Made by a program: the position numbers and the translations under genes | From: Clostridia bacterium | GTDB lineage: Bacteria; Bacillota; Clostridia; Caldicoprobacterales; Caldicoprobacteraceae | Length of the DNA: 57,098 nt | NCBI GenBank assembly: GCA_017577715.1 | Contig: PKRC01000011.1 | Location: 1 to 57,098 of the forward strand | Direction of reading: 5' to 3' | The notes under the pieces: model-generated | What the model was told of the DNA's origin: nothing | The model's database searches: none | Seen by the model: the letters and a program-made list of their open reading frames with translations, nothing else | Part shown: one piece after another, positions 24,571 to 33,175 of the stretch | How positions within the stretch are numbered: position 1 is the stretch's first letter | Layout: each line of letters starts with the position of its first letter

Positions 24571-25959
24571 ATGCAAACGGTTCACATAGACCATTTTAAT
24601 GGATGCCGGATCCATTTTGTAGGCATAGGCGGCATAAGCATGAGCGGCCTGGCCGAGATATTGCTTAAGCGGGGATACGCCGTCACCGGCTCGGATCTGA
24701 GGGAATCCCACATTACGCAAAAGCTCAGGAAAAAAGGCGCCAAGGTGTTCATAGGGCACGATTCTACCAACGTACAAGGTGCCCAGCTGGTGGTACACAC
24801 CGCCGCCGTCAAAGAGGATAATCCCGAAATTCAGGAAGCCCGCAAAAGGAATATCCCTGTCATCGATAGGGCCACTCTGTTGGGCCAGGTCATGGAAGCC
24901 TATCCCTATTCCATAGCTGTGTCGGGCACTCACGGCAAAACCACCACTACATCCATGCTTTCTACCGTTTTGCTCCGCGCAAATCTCGACCCCACCATAC
25001 TGGTGGGCGGCGAATTGGACGCCATTGGCGGCAATGTACGCGTAGGCAGCAGCCCATATTTCATAACCGAAGCCTGCGAATACGTTGAAAGCTTTCTCCA
25101 TTTTAAGCCCTACTTAGCCATTATATTGAATATAGACACAGACCACCTGGACTATTTTAAAGACATAGATCACATATACCAGGCATTCACCAAGTTTGCA
25201 CGCCTGGTGCCACAAAACGGATACGCGGTGGGCTGCATCGATGACCCGCTGGTAGCAAAGCTGCTTTCCCAGCTTCAATGCAATACCGTAAGCTACGGTA
25301 TCAACGGTCCATCAGACTGGAAGGCCTGCGATATACACTACAGCACCCAGGGAACGGCTTGCTTCAAAGCCTATTACAGAGGAGAATACGTGGGAGATGT
25401 GGCTCTCTCGGTCCCCGGCAAGCACAATGTGTACAATGCCCTGGCGGCAACCGCCGCCGCACATGCTCTGGGCATACCCTTTGAGGTAATAAAGGAGGCC
25501 TTGGCAGACTACAGGGGTACCCATCGGCGCTTGGAATTCAAGGGCAAAAGGGGTGACGTCACCATTATAGATGATTACGCCCATCACCCCACCGAAATAA
25601 AGGCCACCCTGGAGACGGTGCAATACTATCCCCACAACAGAATATGGTGCGTGTTTCAACCCCATACATACACCCGCACAAAAAAGCTGTTTAACCTATT
25701 CGTGCACGCCTTCAAACAGGCCGACAGGCTAATAATAACCGATATCTATGCAGCGCGGGAAAAGGATACCGGCGAGATTCACTCACGCGATCTGGTGAAA
25801 GCCATCCAGCAAACCGGCCAACCCTGCATGTACCTGCAGACCTTTGAGGAAATAGTGGACTATCTCAAAGATAACATCAGCCCAGGGGATATCGTCATCA
25901 CCGTGGGCGCCGGAGATGTGTACCGCGTGGGAGATATGCTGCTTAACAGCATTTCTTAG
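24571..25959 (+). CDS. murC: UDP-N-acetylmuramate--L-alanine ligase
   Basis: A 462-residue Mur ligase. It has GIGGISMSGLAEILLKRGYA (N-terminal Rossmann domain), the ATP-binding SGTHGKTTTTSM, NIDTDHLDYFKDIDH, the Mur motif VPGKHNVYNALAATAAAHAL, and DDYAHHPTEIKATLETVQYY in the C-terminal domain. It adds L-Ala to UDP-MurNAc in the cytoplasm. ATG 24571 is chosen because GAGGAG lies 10 bases upstream; the longer frame to 24520 has no ribosome site. It is one of the few plus-strand genes here and appears monocistronic. Confidence 0.97.
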   Translation: MQTVHIDHFNGCRIHFVGIGGISMSGLAEILLKRGYAVTGSDLRESHITQKLRKKGAKVFIGHDSTNVQGAQLVVHTAAVKEDNPEIQEARKRNIPVIDRATLLGQVMEAYPYSIAVSGTHGKTTTTSMLSTVLLRANLDPTILVGGELDAIGGNVRVGSSPYFITEACEYVESFLHFKPYLAIILNIDTDHLDYFKDIDHIYQAFTKFARLVPQNGYAVGCIDDPLVAKLLSQLQCNTVSYGINGPSDWKACDIHYSTQGTACFKAYYRGEYVGDVALSVPGKHNVYNALAATAAAHALGIPFEVIKEALADYRGTHRRLEFKGKRGDVTIIDDYAHHPTEIKATLETVQYYPHNRIWCVFQPHTYTRTKKLFNLFVHAFKQADRLIITDIYAAREKDTGEIHSRDLVKAIQQTGQPCMYLQTFEEIVDYLKDNISPGDIVITVGAGDVYRVGDMLLNSIS

Positions 25960-26205
25960 ACCGTCGATTTAAGCCTTCGGCCGTCAATTTCCAATCATCC
26001 GAAAATGACATCTCCGCTTGGCTATATACTCCACAAAGAGGTACCCGCTATAGCCATCCAAACGCCCTTTGCTGGCAACTGCGTCTGCCTATACACACCT
26101 AAAGCGTCCAAAGCCAGCTACGCTCCAGATGTTTCAAGGCCATTATGGCGCATTTGGTTTTCTCAATAAACACCAAGCATAAATAATTAAGCGCCAACTA
26201 AAAGA

Positions 26206-26275
26206 GTGCGGCATGAGCTGTACAAATTTAAGACGCCATAACGCCTAAAATCCCCGTGTACAGCTTATGCCGCAC
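26206..26275. repeat. long inverted repeat between convergent murC and fhs
   Basis: Arms 26206-26224 (GTGCGGCATGAGCTGTACA) and 26257-26275 (TGTACAGCTTATGCCGCAC) pair over 19 bp with one G-U, around a 32-base loop. The left 245 bases of this 336-base gap hold no gene or RNA that I recognise. The element may be a two-way terminator, but it lacks clear T runs and sits 21 bp from the fhs stop. Confidence 0.75.
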
Positions 26276-26295
26276 AAATGTATCTGCCATTCATC

Positions 26296-27966
26296 TTAAA
26301 AGAGCCCCACTATGGTGCCATCCGGCATTATGTCCATATTCTCGGCAGCCGGGTTCTTGGGCAGTCCAGGCATGGTCATCATGGCTCCCGTCAGCACCAC
26401 GATAAAGCCCGCCCCGGCAGATACCTTGACCTCGCGAACGTTGAGCTTCCAGCCCCTGGGGGCACCTTTCAATGACGGATCGTCTGAAAATGACATCTGC
26501 GTCTTAGCTATGCACACCGGAAGATTGCCATAGCCCAGCTGTCTCAAGGTCTCTATAGCGCGCTTGGCCTCCTTGCTGTACACAACGCCATCAGCCCTGT
26601 AAATTCGGCAGGCAACAGCCTCGATCTTGTCTTCTATGGAGGCATCTAGGTCATAAAGCGGTTTAAAGTTGTTGTCTTCCTGCATAGCCTCTAAAAGTGC
26701 CTGGGCAAGCTCTATACCGCCTTCTCCACCGCGGGTCACCACTTCGGAGACCGCCATCCTTACTCCCAGCCTTGTACAGTGCTCCCTTAGAAGCTGTATC
26801 TCAGCGGCAGTATCGGTATGGAACCTATTTAGAGCCACCACAACCGGCAAACCAAAGACGTTCCTCAAATTGTCTATATGCTGATCCAAATTTGCCAGCC
26901 CTCTCTCCAGCGCGGCCAGATTCTCTTCGCTTAGGCTTGACAAAGGTAAGCCACCATGGAACTTGAGGGCACGAATGGTAGCCACCAATACCACCACGTC
27001 GGGCCTTACATGAGCGGTTCTATAGACTATGTCAAAGAACTTCTCTGCACCCAGATCAGCTGCAAAACCGCCTTCGGTGACTACATAATCAGCCAGCTTC
27101 AAAGCCATGCAGGTAGCCAGAATAGAGTTGTTGCCATGAGCGATATTGGCAAAGGGACCACCGTGTATAAAAGCGGGCTGCGCTTCTAACGTCTGCACTA
27201 TATTGGGCTTTATGGCATCCTTGAGCAGTATGGCCATAGCGCCTACTGCCTTCAAATCCCTTGCATACACCGGGCGTCCATCGTAAGTATATGCCACCAG
27301 TATATCCCCTAGACGCCTCTTTAAATCCTCTATCCCCGATGCCAGGCATAATATAGCCATAATCTCTGAGGCAGCAGTGATATCAAAGCCGGATTCCATG
27401 GGGATGCCGTTGGCCTTCCCCCCTAAACCAGTAACTATGCTGCGCAGCTGCCTGTCGTTCATATCTATGACGCGTTTCCAGACAATGCGCGTGGGGTCGA
27501 TACCAAGCTCATTTCCTTTGACGATGTGGTTATCGATCAGGGCAGCCAGCAGGTTATGCGCAGAACCTACAGCGTGTATATCGCCGGTGAAGTGGAGGTT
27601 TATGTCTTCCATGGGCAACACCTGGGAATAACCCCCGCCGGTCGCCCCACCCTTGATGCCAAACACCGGTCCCAGGGAGGGCTCCCTCAAGCACAAGGCC
27701 ACCTTCTTGCCCAACCTGCCCAGGGCCTGGGTAATACCCACAGCGGTTGTGGTCTTGCCCTCGCCGGCAGGAGTGGGAGTGATGGCCGTCACATACACCA
27801 GCTTGCCATCCGGCCTGTCTTTGACCCGGTCCCATACCGCCAACTTCACCTTGGCCTTATATTTGCCATACAGTTCCAGGTCCTCTTCCGTCAGCCCAAT
27901 CTGTGATGCCACATCTACTATAGGCTTAAGCTTTGCTTTCTGTGCAATTTCGATATCGCTGAGCAT
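26296..27966 (-). CDS. fhs: formate--tetrahydrofolate ligase
   Basis: A 556-residue enzyme of full length. It has the P-loop TPTPAGEGKTTTAVGI, FGIKGGATGGGYSQVLPMED, FTGDIHAVGSAHNLLAALID, and the C-terminal PAAENMDIMPDGTIVGLF. It makes 10-formyl-THF from formate, THF and ATP, used in purine synthesis or, in acetogens, the methyl branch of CO2 fixation. No other Wood-Ljungdahl genes are present here, so an anabolic role is as likely. The ATG at 27966 overlaps the stop of a three-codon mini-ORF (MYR) that has the better ribosome site. In the 279 bp upstream I see nothing else. Confidence 0.97.
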   Translation of the reverse strand: MLSDIEIAQKAKLKPIVDVASQIGLTEEDLELYGKYKAKVKLAVWDRVKDRPDGKLVYVTAITPTPAGEGKTTTAVGITQALGRLGKKVALCLREPSLGPVFGIKGGATGGGYSQVLPMEDINLHFTGDIHAVGSAHNLLAALIDNHIVKGNELGIDPTRIVWKRVIDMNDRQLRSIVTGLGGKANGIPMESGFDITAASEIMAILCLASGIEDLKRRLGDILVAYTYDGRPVYARDLKAVGAMAILLKDAIKPNIVQTLEAQPAFIHGGPFANIAHGNNSILATCMALKLADYVVTEGGFAADLGAEKFFDIVYRTAHVRPDVVVLVATIRALKFHGGLPLSSLSEENLAALERGLANLDQHIDNLRNVFGLPVVVALNRFHTDTAAEIQLLREHCTRLGVRMAVSEVVTRGGEGGIELAQALLEAMQEDNNFKPLYDLDASIEDKIEAVACRIYRADGVVYSKEAKRAIETLRQLGYGNLPVCIAKTQMSFSDDPSLKGAPRGWKLNVREVKVSAGAGFIVVLTGAMMTMPGLPKNPAAENMDIMPDGTIVGLF

Positions 27967-28245
27967 TACCTATACATTTCTCCTTTCCGTTAAATTTTGT
28001 TAAAATCTATATGGTATACAAAATAGCACTAAGAATAGAAACCTGGTTCACTCTTTTTCTTTCGTATTTAAAAAACAGTTCGCCGCAGTTTTCATAATAA
28101 AATCACGGTCAAGTCTTTCAAATAAATCTTTTAACAAATTTAAAAAGATTGTTTAATTCCTTTTTCTCATCTGGGTTAGATAAATATCAGATAAATACAT
28201 ACAAATAATAACACAACATAACTTCAGATAAAAGGGGGATAATGA

Positions 28246-28815
28246 TTGAACGAGGCATCAACTATGACCAGCTGGTTGAACAAGAAGGTGTACGATGAAG
28301 AACAGCTAATAAATGCTATAGCTTTCATACTCAATAAATGCAAAAACTGTCAGCTATATCATGACGACCAATGCGTTATAAAACATAATAGGAAGCCGTA
28401 TAGAAATAGCGCTTTTAGGAGATTGCCCAGATAACGGCAGTACTTTTATGTACTTTGCCGATTTAAACAATAAAAATAAGGAAGAGATGGGCATGTACCT
28501 GGCTATGGCAAGGCTAGCCCAAAGGCAGGGCTAGCCTGAAATAGCAGAAGTGCTCAAAGTCATCGCATGGGAAGAAGCCGGGCGTGCCTCAGTATTTGCA
28601 GATCTCAACAGAATGCCGCAGAAAGATATATTTGAGAACATCAAGAGAATGCTAGAAGGCAAAATATATTCCAATAAAGTAAAGAAAGAGGCAGCAGACA
28701 GGCTCAAGAGTTGGGCATCGCTTCCGCAAGAAATTACTTCAACATTTCCTCCAAAAATGAAGCAAGGCATGCGAGAATATTAGAGGGCATATTAAAAAGC
28801 TATAGCAAGATATAG
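28246..28815 (+). pseudogene. decayed ferritin-like (rubrerythrin-type) gene fused to or preceded by a small Cys-containing protein
   Basis: Three frames combine into a continuous reading. The first frame begins at TTG 28246 with KCKNCQLYHDDQCVI. After one extra A at about 28380-28383 it continues NIIGSRIEIALLGDC and STFMYFADLNNKNKEEMG, then MYLAMARLAQRQG, an in-frame TAG (28532-28534), and PEIAEVLKVIAWEEAGRASV. After a missing G near 28707 it ends LGIASARNYFNISSKNEARH ... ARILEGILKSYSKI. The E-x-G-M-Y-L, E-E-A and N-E-A-R-H parts match ferritin-like domains of anaerobes (peroxide defence). The usual EEAEHA is altered to EEAGRA, so a metal ligand is lost. Whether the Cys-containing front part was a separate gene is unclear. 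Confidence 0.75.
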
Positions 28816-28880
28816 CCTTTTATTTCAAGGCATATAAGCTTCTGGCCAGCACAAAATAATAGTTGGAGGAGGGAACAATC

Positions 28881-29375
28881 ATGAAAAAGGCTCTAGCTTT
28901 CGTGCTTGCAACGGCCTATTTCTTGATTCCTACTGAGACGCTGGCACAAGCAGATTTTGTCCAAGACAGGGTCATAACAGACTACGTCAACAGGATATGC
29001 AGCATTACCCATTGAAAGCCAGATGATGTACACCTGCTGGCCAGAGTGATAAATGCTGAAGCAAGAGGAGAACCGTATACAGGTAAGGTAGCAGTAGCAG
29101 CTGTAATAATGAACCGATTGAAATCCCCCCTTTTCCCCAATACCTTGAGGGAGGTTATAATGCAGCCTTACGCTTTTACATGTGTCCAGGACGGACAGAT
29201 CTATCTCACCCCTGATGCGGAATGTTATCGTGCCGCCCTGGATGCCGTAATGGGGCATGACCCAACTGGAGGATGTTTGTTCTATTATAACCCCAAAACG
29301 GCCACATCCCGATGGATGAAAGAGCGCAAGGCTGTAAGCAGTATAGCTATAGGAAACCATGTATTCATGAAATGA
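28881..29375 (+). pseudogene. SleB-type cell wall hydrolase with in-frame TGA
   Basis: From ATG 28881 (GGAGGAG upstream) the frame encodes a signal peptide (MKKALAFVLATAYFLIPTET), reaches SITH, meets TGA at 29013-29015, and continues in the same frame as KPDDVHLLARVINAEARGEP, VAVAAVIMNRLKSPLFPNTL and FYYNPKTATSRWMKERKAVS to TGA at 29373. The Hydrolase_2 (SleB/CwlJ) domain is complete, including the catalytic Glu in INAEARGEP. Such enzymes cut cortex or wall peptidoglycan. Only one codon is wrong, so this may be a young nonsense mutation or a sequence error. Restart at an internal codon would give a domain without a signal peptide. Confidence 0.85.
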
Positions 29376-29400
29376 CCGAGCAAATGCTCGGTCATTTCAT
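29367..29400 (+). terminator. terminator of the SleB-like gene
   Basis: A perfect 16-bp inverted repeat (ATGAAATGACCGAGCA and its reverse complement) with an AA loop, overlapping the stop codon. Followed by a weak T-rich run. Confidence 0.8.
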
Positions 29401-29549
29401 GTTTATATGACATTTTAAAAGCACAAAGCCATCCCTTCTCGGAGATGGCTCTTATATATACCTCTTATCTTCCTGTACTTATACACAGGTTATATCCATC
29501 ACGCTCTATATAAGTCAATAAGTACACAGCGCAGCAAATGCCACAGACC

Positions 29550-29681
29550 TTAAATCAAAGATACCAGCTGGCTTAACAGCTCCATAAAGAGTATGGGAAA
29601 TAATGCCGCCAATACCAGTATGATCGAAACTATGACGCCGGTAATCCCTCTTCCAATTTCGCTCCTGAACAACCTATACAT
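29550..29681 (-). CDS. small single-helix membrane protein
   Basis: A 43-residue ORF (MYRLFRSEIGRGITGVIVSI, then ILVLAALFPILFMELLSQLV) starting 3 bases after an AGGGGGGAGG ribosome site. Charged residues at the front precede a 20-residue hydrophobic helix, so it should insert in the membrane with a cytoplasmic N-terminus. No family recognised. It stands alone between the SleB-like pseudogene and the DUF815 gene. The strong ribosome site is the main reason to believe it. Confidence 0.6.
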   Translation of the reverse strand: MYRLFRSEIGRGITGVIVSIILVLAALFPILFMELLSQLVSLI

Positions 29682-29854
29682 GGGCCTCCCCCCTATTATT
29701 TGGCTCGTTTATATTATACCCTGCATATGTTTCAAAACTTTTACGCAACCTTTATAAAACCTTTAATAACTGCCTAATAAAGTGTTAAATGTCCCTTTTA
29801 TAGGGGTTAAGGCTTTTAACACTATAAGGGTACATCTTCACATTTATTTTCATC

Positions 29855-31528
29855 CTATTCCAATGCAGCTTCCTCTCCACTGAAAGCATTGCCCAGCCTA
29901 GCCTCCAAATAATCTATAAACTGGCGGGCTGTACGTCCCGAACGGCCATTATACCTCTTTTCCCAGCGCAAGGCCTCTTCTCTCAAAGCCTCAGCATCCA
30001 TCGAGATCCCGCGCTCAGCTGCAAGGCGTTCCACCATCTCCAAATAGGTCCTTTGATTGGGCGAGGTGAAGGTCAAAGTTATGCCAAATCGATCAGACAG
30101 CGACAGCTTCTCCTGCATCGAGTCGATGGGCGAGATTTCATCCTCTTGCCCTGGGTACGCTCCGCTCCTATCGCTATGGAATTCCCTCACCAGGTGCCTG
30201 CGGTTGGAGGTTGCGTACACGACCACGTTGGCGGGTCTTGCTTTAAGCCCTCCTTCCAGCAGCGCTTTTATATGCTTGTATTCCACTTCGCCCTCTTCAA
30301 AGGACAAGTCGTCCACAAACAGTATGAACTTCTGCTTGCGCCCTTCCAGCTGCTCCAGTATATGATAATAATCTCTCAGGCATTCTTTGGGTACCTCCAC
30401 AATTCGCAGGCCCTGCTCGGCATACCGGTGCACCAAGGCTTTTACCAGAGACGATTTGCCAGTACCCTTATCGCCATAAAGCAGCACGTTATTGGCCCTA
30501 TATCCTCTGAGGAGCTGCTCGGTGTTTTCAATCAATTTTGCCTTTTGTTCTTCATAGCCCACCAGCTGGTCCAGCGTCACAGGATCCACGCACGCAATCC
30601 CTTTAAGTCGTCCATGGCCGTCAACGCGTTCCCATCTGAAACCCTTGAATATGCCAAACATGCCCGAGCCATTGCAATGGAAATGGTATGCCAGTTCCTT
30701 AACTTCCCAGTTTATCACCTGATGGTAGGGCACAGGTCGATTTATTCCTCCACATATTGCCGAAGTGCTCGTCGATATGGCCTTTCCCCTCCCAGAGGCG
30801 CTATCCTCATACTGCGGAGCAAATATATTTAGCCATCGGTCTATGCCGGTCTTATGCTTGGCCAATGCTAAAAGCTCCTCCCAATCCACCAGTGCAATTT
30901 CCCTCAAGTGCTCCAGCTCAAATTCCATGCTGGCTTTAAGCCACTCTGGAAGTTCTTCAAAGCCCACATGTTCAGCGTAGCGGCTAAAAGGCGTTTCATG
31001 GGTCAATATATTATAGCCCCAGTAGGACTTCCACAGGGTACTCCCCGCAGCGTCTTCATAGCCCTGTGCAACATCCTCACGGTCACCCCATACCCTCTCA
31101 AAGCAGCCTGTATCTGGAGCATTATCCTCATACCGCATCGTTTCGCACCTATGCACATCATTTGCCCGTGGTTGATCTGTACTTCCATCATGAAGCCTAA
31201 GGCTATCTTCATGGGATTGTACCTCTTTTATTCGGGTCAAAGAGCTTTTTAGCTGCGGCTCACTGCCGTACAACGTAGTCCCATCGCTGTATCGAAGGAT
31301 ATTGGTTTCCTCCAGAGCGTTCATCATATTATGCACGAAACGGCTGTAATCATCCCATAGCCGCTCAGCACAGACGCTATCGCTTACAAGGCCGTGTATG
31401 AAATCCTCAAATGCCTGGATGGCCGGCTGATTTCGCAGTTGCCTGTATAAAATTAAGCCCTTCAATGCGGTACCGATTTTCCTTGCCCTTTCCTCAATGC
31501 GGCTCATTGAAATGTTTTTGGTGTCCAT
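29855..31528 (-). CDS. DUF815 AAA+ ATPase
   Basis: A 557-residue protein. The C-terminal half (about 320-550) is the DUF815 ATPase: VNWEVKELAYHFHCNGSGMF before the core, Walker A GDKGTGKSS near 355, Walker B FILFVDDLSFEEGEVEYKHI, sensor VVVYATSNRRHLVREFHSDR, and the DRFGITLTF arginine-finger region. DUF815 proteins are soluble AAA+ ATPases of unknown role. This one seems longer than usual; an acidic, low-complexity stretch (about 95-165) looks like an insertion. Its start is 1 bp past the amidohydrolase stop, so the two are translationally coupled. Confidence 0.9.
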   Translation of the reverse strand: MDTKNISMSRIEERARKIGTALKGLILYRQLRNQPAIQAFEDFIHGLVSDSVCAERLWDDYSRFVHNMMNALEETNILRYSDGTTLYGSEPQLKSSLTRIKEVQSHEDSLRLHDGSTDQPRANDVHRCETMRYEDNAPDTGCFERVWGDREDVAQGYEDAAGSTLWKSYWGYNILTHETPFSRYAEHVGFEELPEWLKASMEFELEHLREIALVDWEELLALAKHKTGIDRWLNIFAPQYEDSASGRGKAISTSTSAICGGINRPVPYHQVINWEVKELAYHFHCNGSGMFGIFKGFRWERVDGHGRLKGIACVDPVTLDQLVGYEEQKAKLIENTEQLLRGYRANNVLLYGDKGTGKSSLVKALVHRYAEQGLRIVEVPKECLRDYYHILEQLEGRKQKFILFVDDLSFEEGEVEYKHIKALLEGGLKARPANVVVYATSNRRHLVREFHSDRSGAYPGQEDEISPIDSMQEKLSLSDRFGITLTFTSPNQRTYLEMVERLAAERGISMDAEALREEALRWEKRYNGRSGRTARQFIDYLEARLGNAFSGEEAALE

Positions 31529-31529
31529 C

Positions 31530-32831
31530 TCAAATTCCCCCCATAATCCTGCGCTTTATCTTTTCTACCTCGTAATATACCCTCTCCAAGTCTATGGTGG
31601 TAAGCTGCCCTTTCCTCATCACTACCTTTCCGTTTACGATGACGGTGTCGACGTCGGCGTCACGCCCGCTGTATACCAGATGGGTGACTGGATCAGCGGC
31701 AGGATGGTAATGCGGTGCATCATACTTGACCAGAACAATATCCGCTTTCTTACCAGGCTCCAGTGAACCTATCTCCTGGCTCCACCCTATGGCCTTTGCC
31801 CCACCAAGAGTGGCCATTTTAAGGGCTTGCTTTGCCGGAATAACGGTTGGGTCCTCTTCTATGCCTTTGCCCAGCAAAGCGGCAAAGGTCATCTCCCTCA
31901 TAATGCTCAGGCTGTTGTTGCTGGCCGCGCTATCGGTTCCCAGCCCCACGTTTATCCCTCTTTCAAGCAACATGGATACCCGAGCAATGCCGCTGCCCAG
32001 CTTTAAATTGCTAACGGGGCAGTGCGCCACCTGTACGTCATATTTCGCGAGTATGTCCATATCATGGTTCGTAAGGTGCACACAATGCGCAGCCAAAACA
32101 GGCAGATTGAAAAAACCTATGGACTCCAAATATTCAACCGGCGTTTTGCCGTGCCTTTTCAATGCCTCCTCTACTTCGGTGCGGGTTTCGGCCAAATGGA
32201 TGTGAAGCCCTACGCCCAACTGCTGTGCCAGCTCCATACATCGCCTTAAGTAATGGGCATCACAGGTATATATGGCATGTGGTCCCACCATGACCCTTAT
32301 GCGGCCCTGGGCTCCACCGTGCCATTCCTCCCACAGCTTGCGGTTTTCCATGAGGCGCTGCTCCGACCTGGAATCTGGCCCTTGTAAACCCCTTGATAGA
32401 ACTGCTCGAATCCCTGAATGCTCTACCGCTTTTGCGGTTTGGTCCATGAACATGTACATATCGGCAAAGACGGTAACTCCGCTCATGAGCATTTCCGCTA
32501 TGGACAACATGGACAACCAGTAAGCATCTTCGGGCTGCAGCCTGTCCTCGAGGGGCCATATCTTTTGCGCCAGCCAGTCCATAAGGGGCATATCGTTGGC
32601 ATAGCCCCGAAACAGCGACATGGCAGAATGGGTGTGAGCATTGACAAATCCGGGTAAAGCTAGCATGCCGGAGCCGTCAAGTACCTCATCGGGCACAAAA
32701 CCCACAGGAAGGCTTTCCTCATCGCCTACGTATGCAATTGTGTCGCCTTTTATGGCTATACAACCTTGTGGGTACAAATTGTCATCATCATCCATGGTAA
32801 TCACATAGGATTTTCTTATCAGGATATTCAT
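31530..32831 (-). CDS. mtaD: 5'-methylthioadenosine / S-adenosylhomocysteine deaminase
   Basis: A 433-residue amidohydrolase. Metal ligands are visible: H-x-H in GFVNAHTHSAMSLFRGY, His in GLHIHLAETRTEVEEAL, His in LAAHCVHLTN, and Asp in GLGTDSAASNNSLS. This pattern is that of MTA/SAH deaminases, which convert SAH to S-inosylhomocysteine and MTA to methylthioinosine. ATG 32831 is chosen by family alignment. It has no ribosome site of its own but overlaps (ATGA) the stop of a 34-codon ORF that does. It lies 344 bp downstream of an ahcY-type gene, a pairing with metabolic meaning. Confidence 0.92.
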   Translation of the reverse strand: MNILIRKSYVITMDDDDNLYPQGCIAIKGDTIAYVGDEESLPVGFVPDEVLDGSGMLALPGFVNAHTHSAMSLFRGYANDMPLMDWLAQKIWPLEDRLQPEDAYWLSMLSIAEMLMSGVTVFADMYMFMDQTAKAVEHSGIRAVLSRGLQGPDSRSEQRLMENRKLWEEWHGGAQGRIRVMVGPHAIYTCDAHYLRRCMELAQQLGVGLHIHLAETRTEVEEALKRHGKTPVEYLESIGFFNLPVLAAHCVHLTNHDMDILAKYDVQVAHCPVSNLKLGSGIARVSMLLERGINVGLGTDSAASNNSLSIMREMTFAALLGKGIEEDPTVIPAKQALKMATLGGAKAIGWSQEIGSLEPGKKADIVLVKYDAPHYHPAADPVTHLVYSGRDADVDTVIVNGKVVMRKGQLTTIDLERVYYEVEKIKRRIMGGI

Positions 32832-32932
32832 GAATCGCTGGGCGCACAAAACACAGCACGGCAAAGCGCAATAAACAAGGCTTGCTGACTAAATGTAACG
32901 CTTTTGCAGTGCTTTTTATTTAACGGGTGCAC
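32828..32932 (-). CDS. 34-codon leader ORF coupled to mtaD
   Basis: AAGGAGG (32945-32939) lies 6 bases before GTG 32932. The ORF (MHPLNKKHCKSVTFSQQALF ...) ends with a TGA that overlaps the mtaD ATG. The peptide resembles nothing I know. It may simply deliver ribosomes to mtaD, which lacks a site. It could also be a chance ORF. The rest of the 243-base space up to ahcY shows nothing else. Confidence 0.4.
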   Translation of the reverse strand: MHPLNKKHCKSVTFSQQALFIALCRAVFCAPSDS

Positions 32933-33175
32933 CCATTACCTCCTTCCGTGCATTTATATGCTCATCTTAAAATACAGTTATCCAAAGCATCGCACTCTTT
33001 ACCCAGGTCCTATACGTCAAACACATATATTCCTCTTTTAAAGAGCTTGCTTCGCAACGTGGGCAAATCCACAATCAAACTAAACACCAACCCTCTATAT
33101 ATCCTCTAAAAACGCCGGTCACAGCAGGACATTTACATATAAATTCAAAACATTAGGATAACATTTACGTTTCAT

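Noticed and set aside
32833..33175. Possible SAH riboswitch between ahcY and mtaD, or upstream of ahcY
   Set aside because: No SAH-riboswitch core could be recognised; only the leader ORF is seen.
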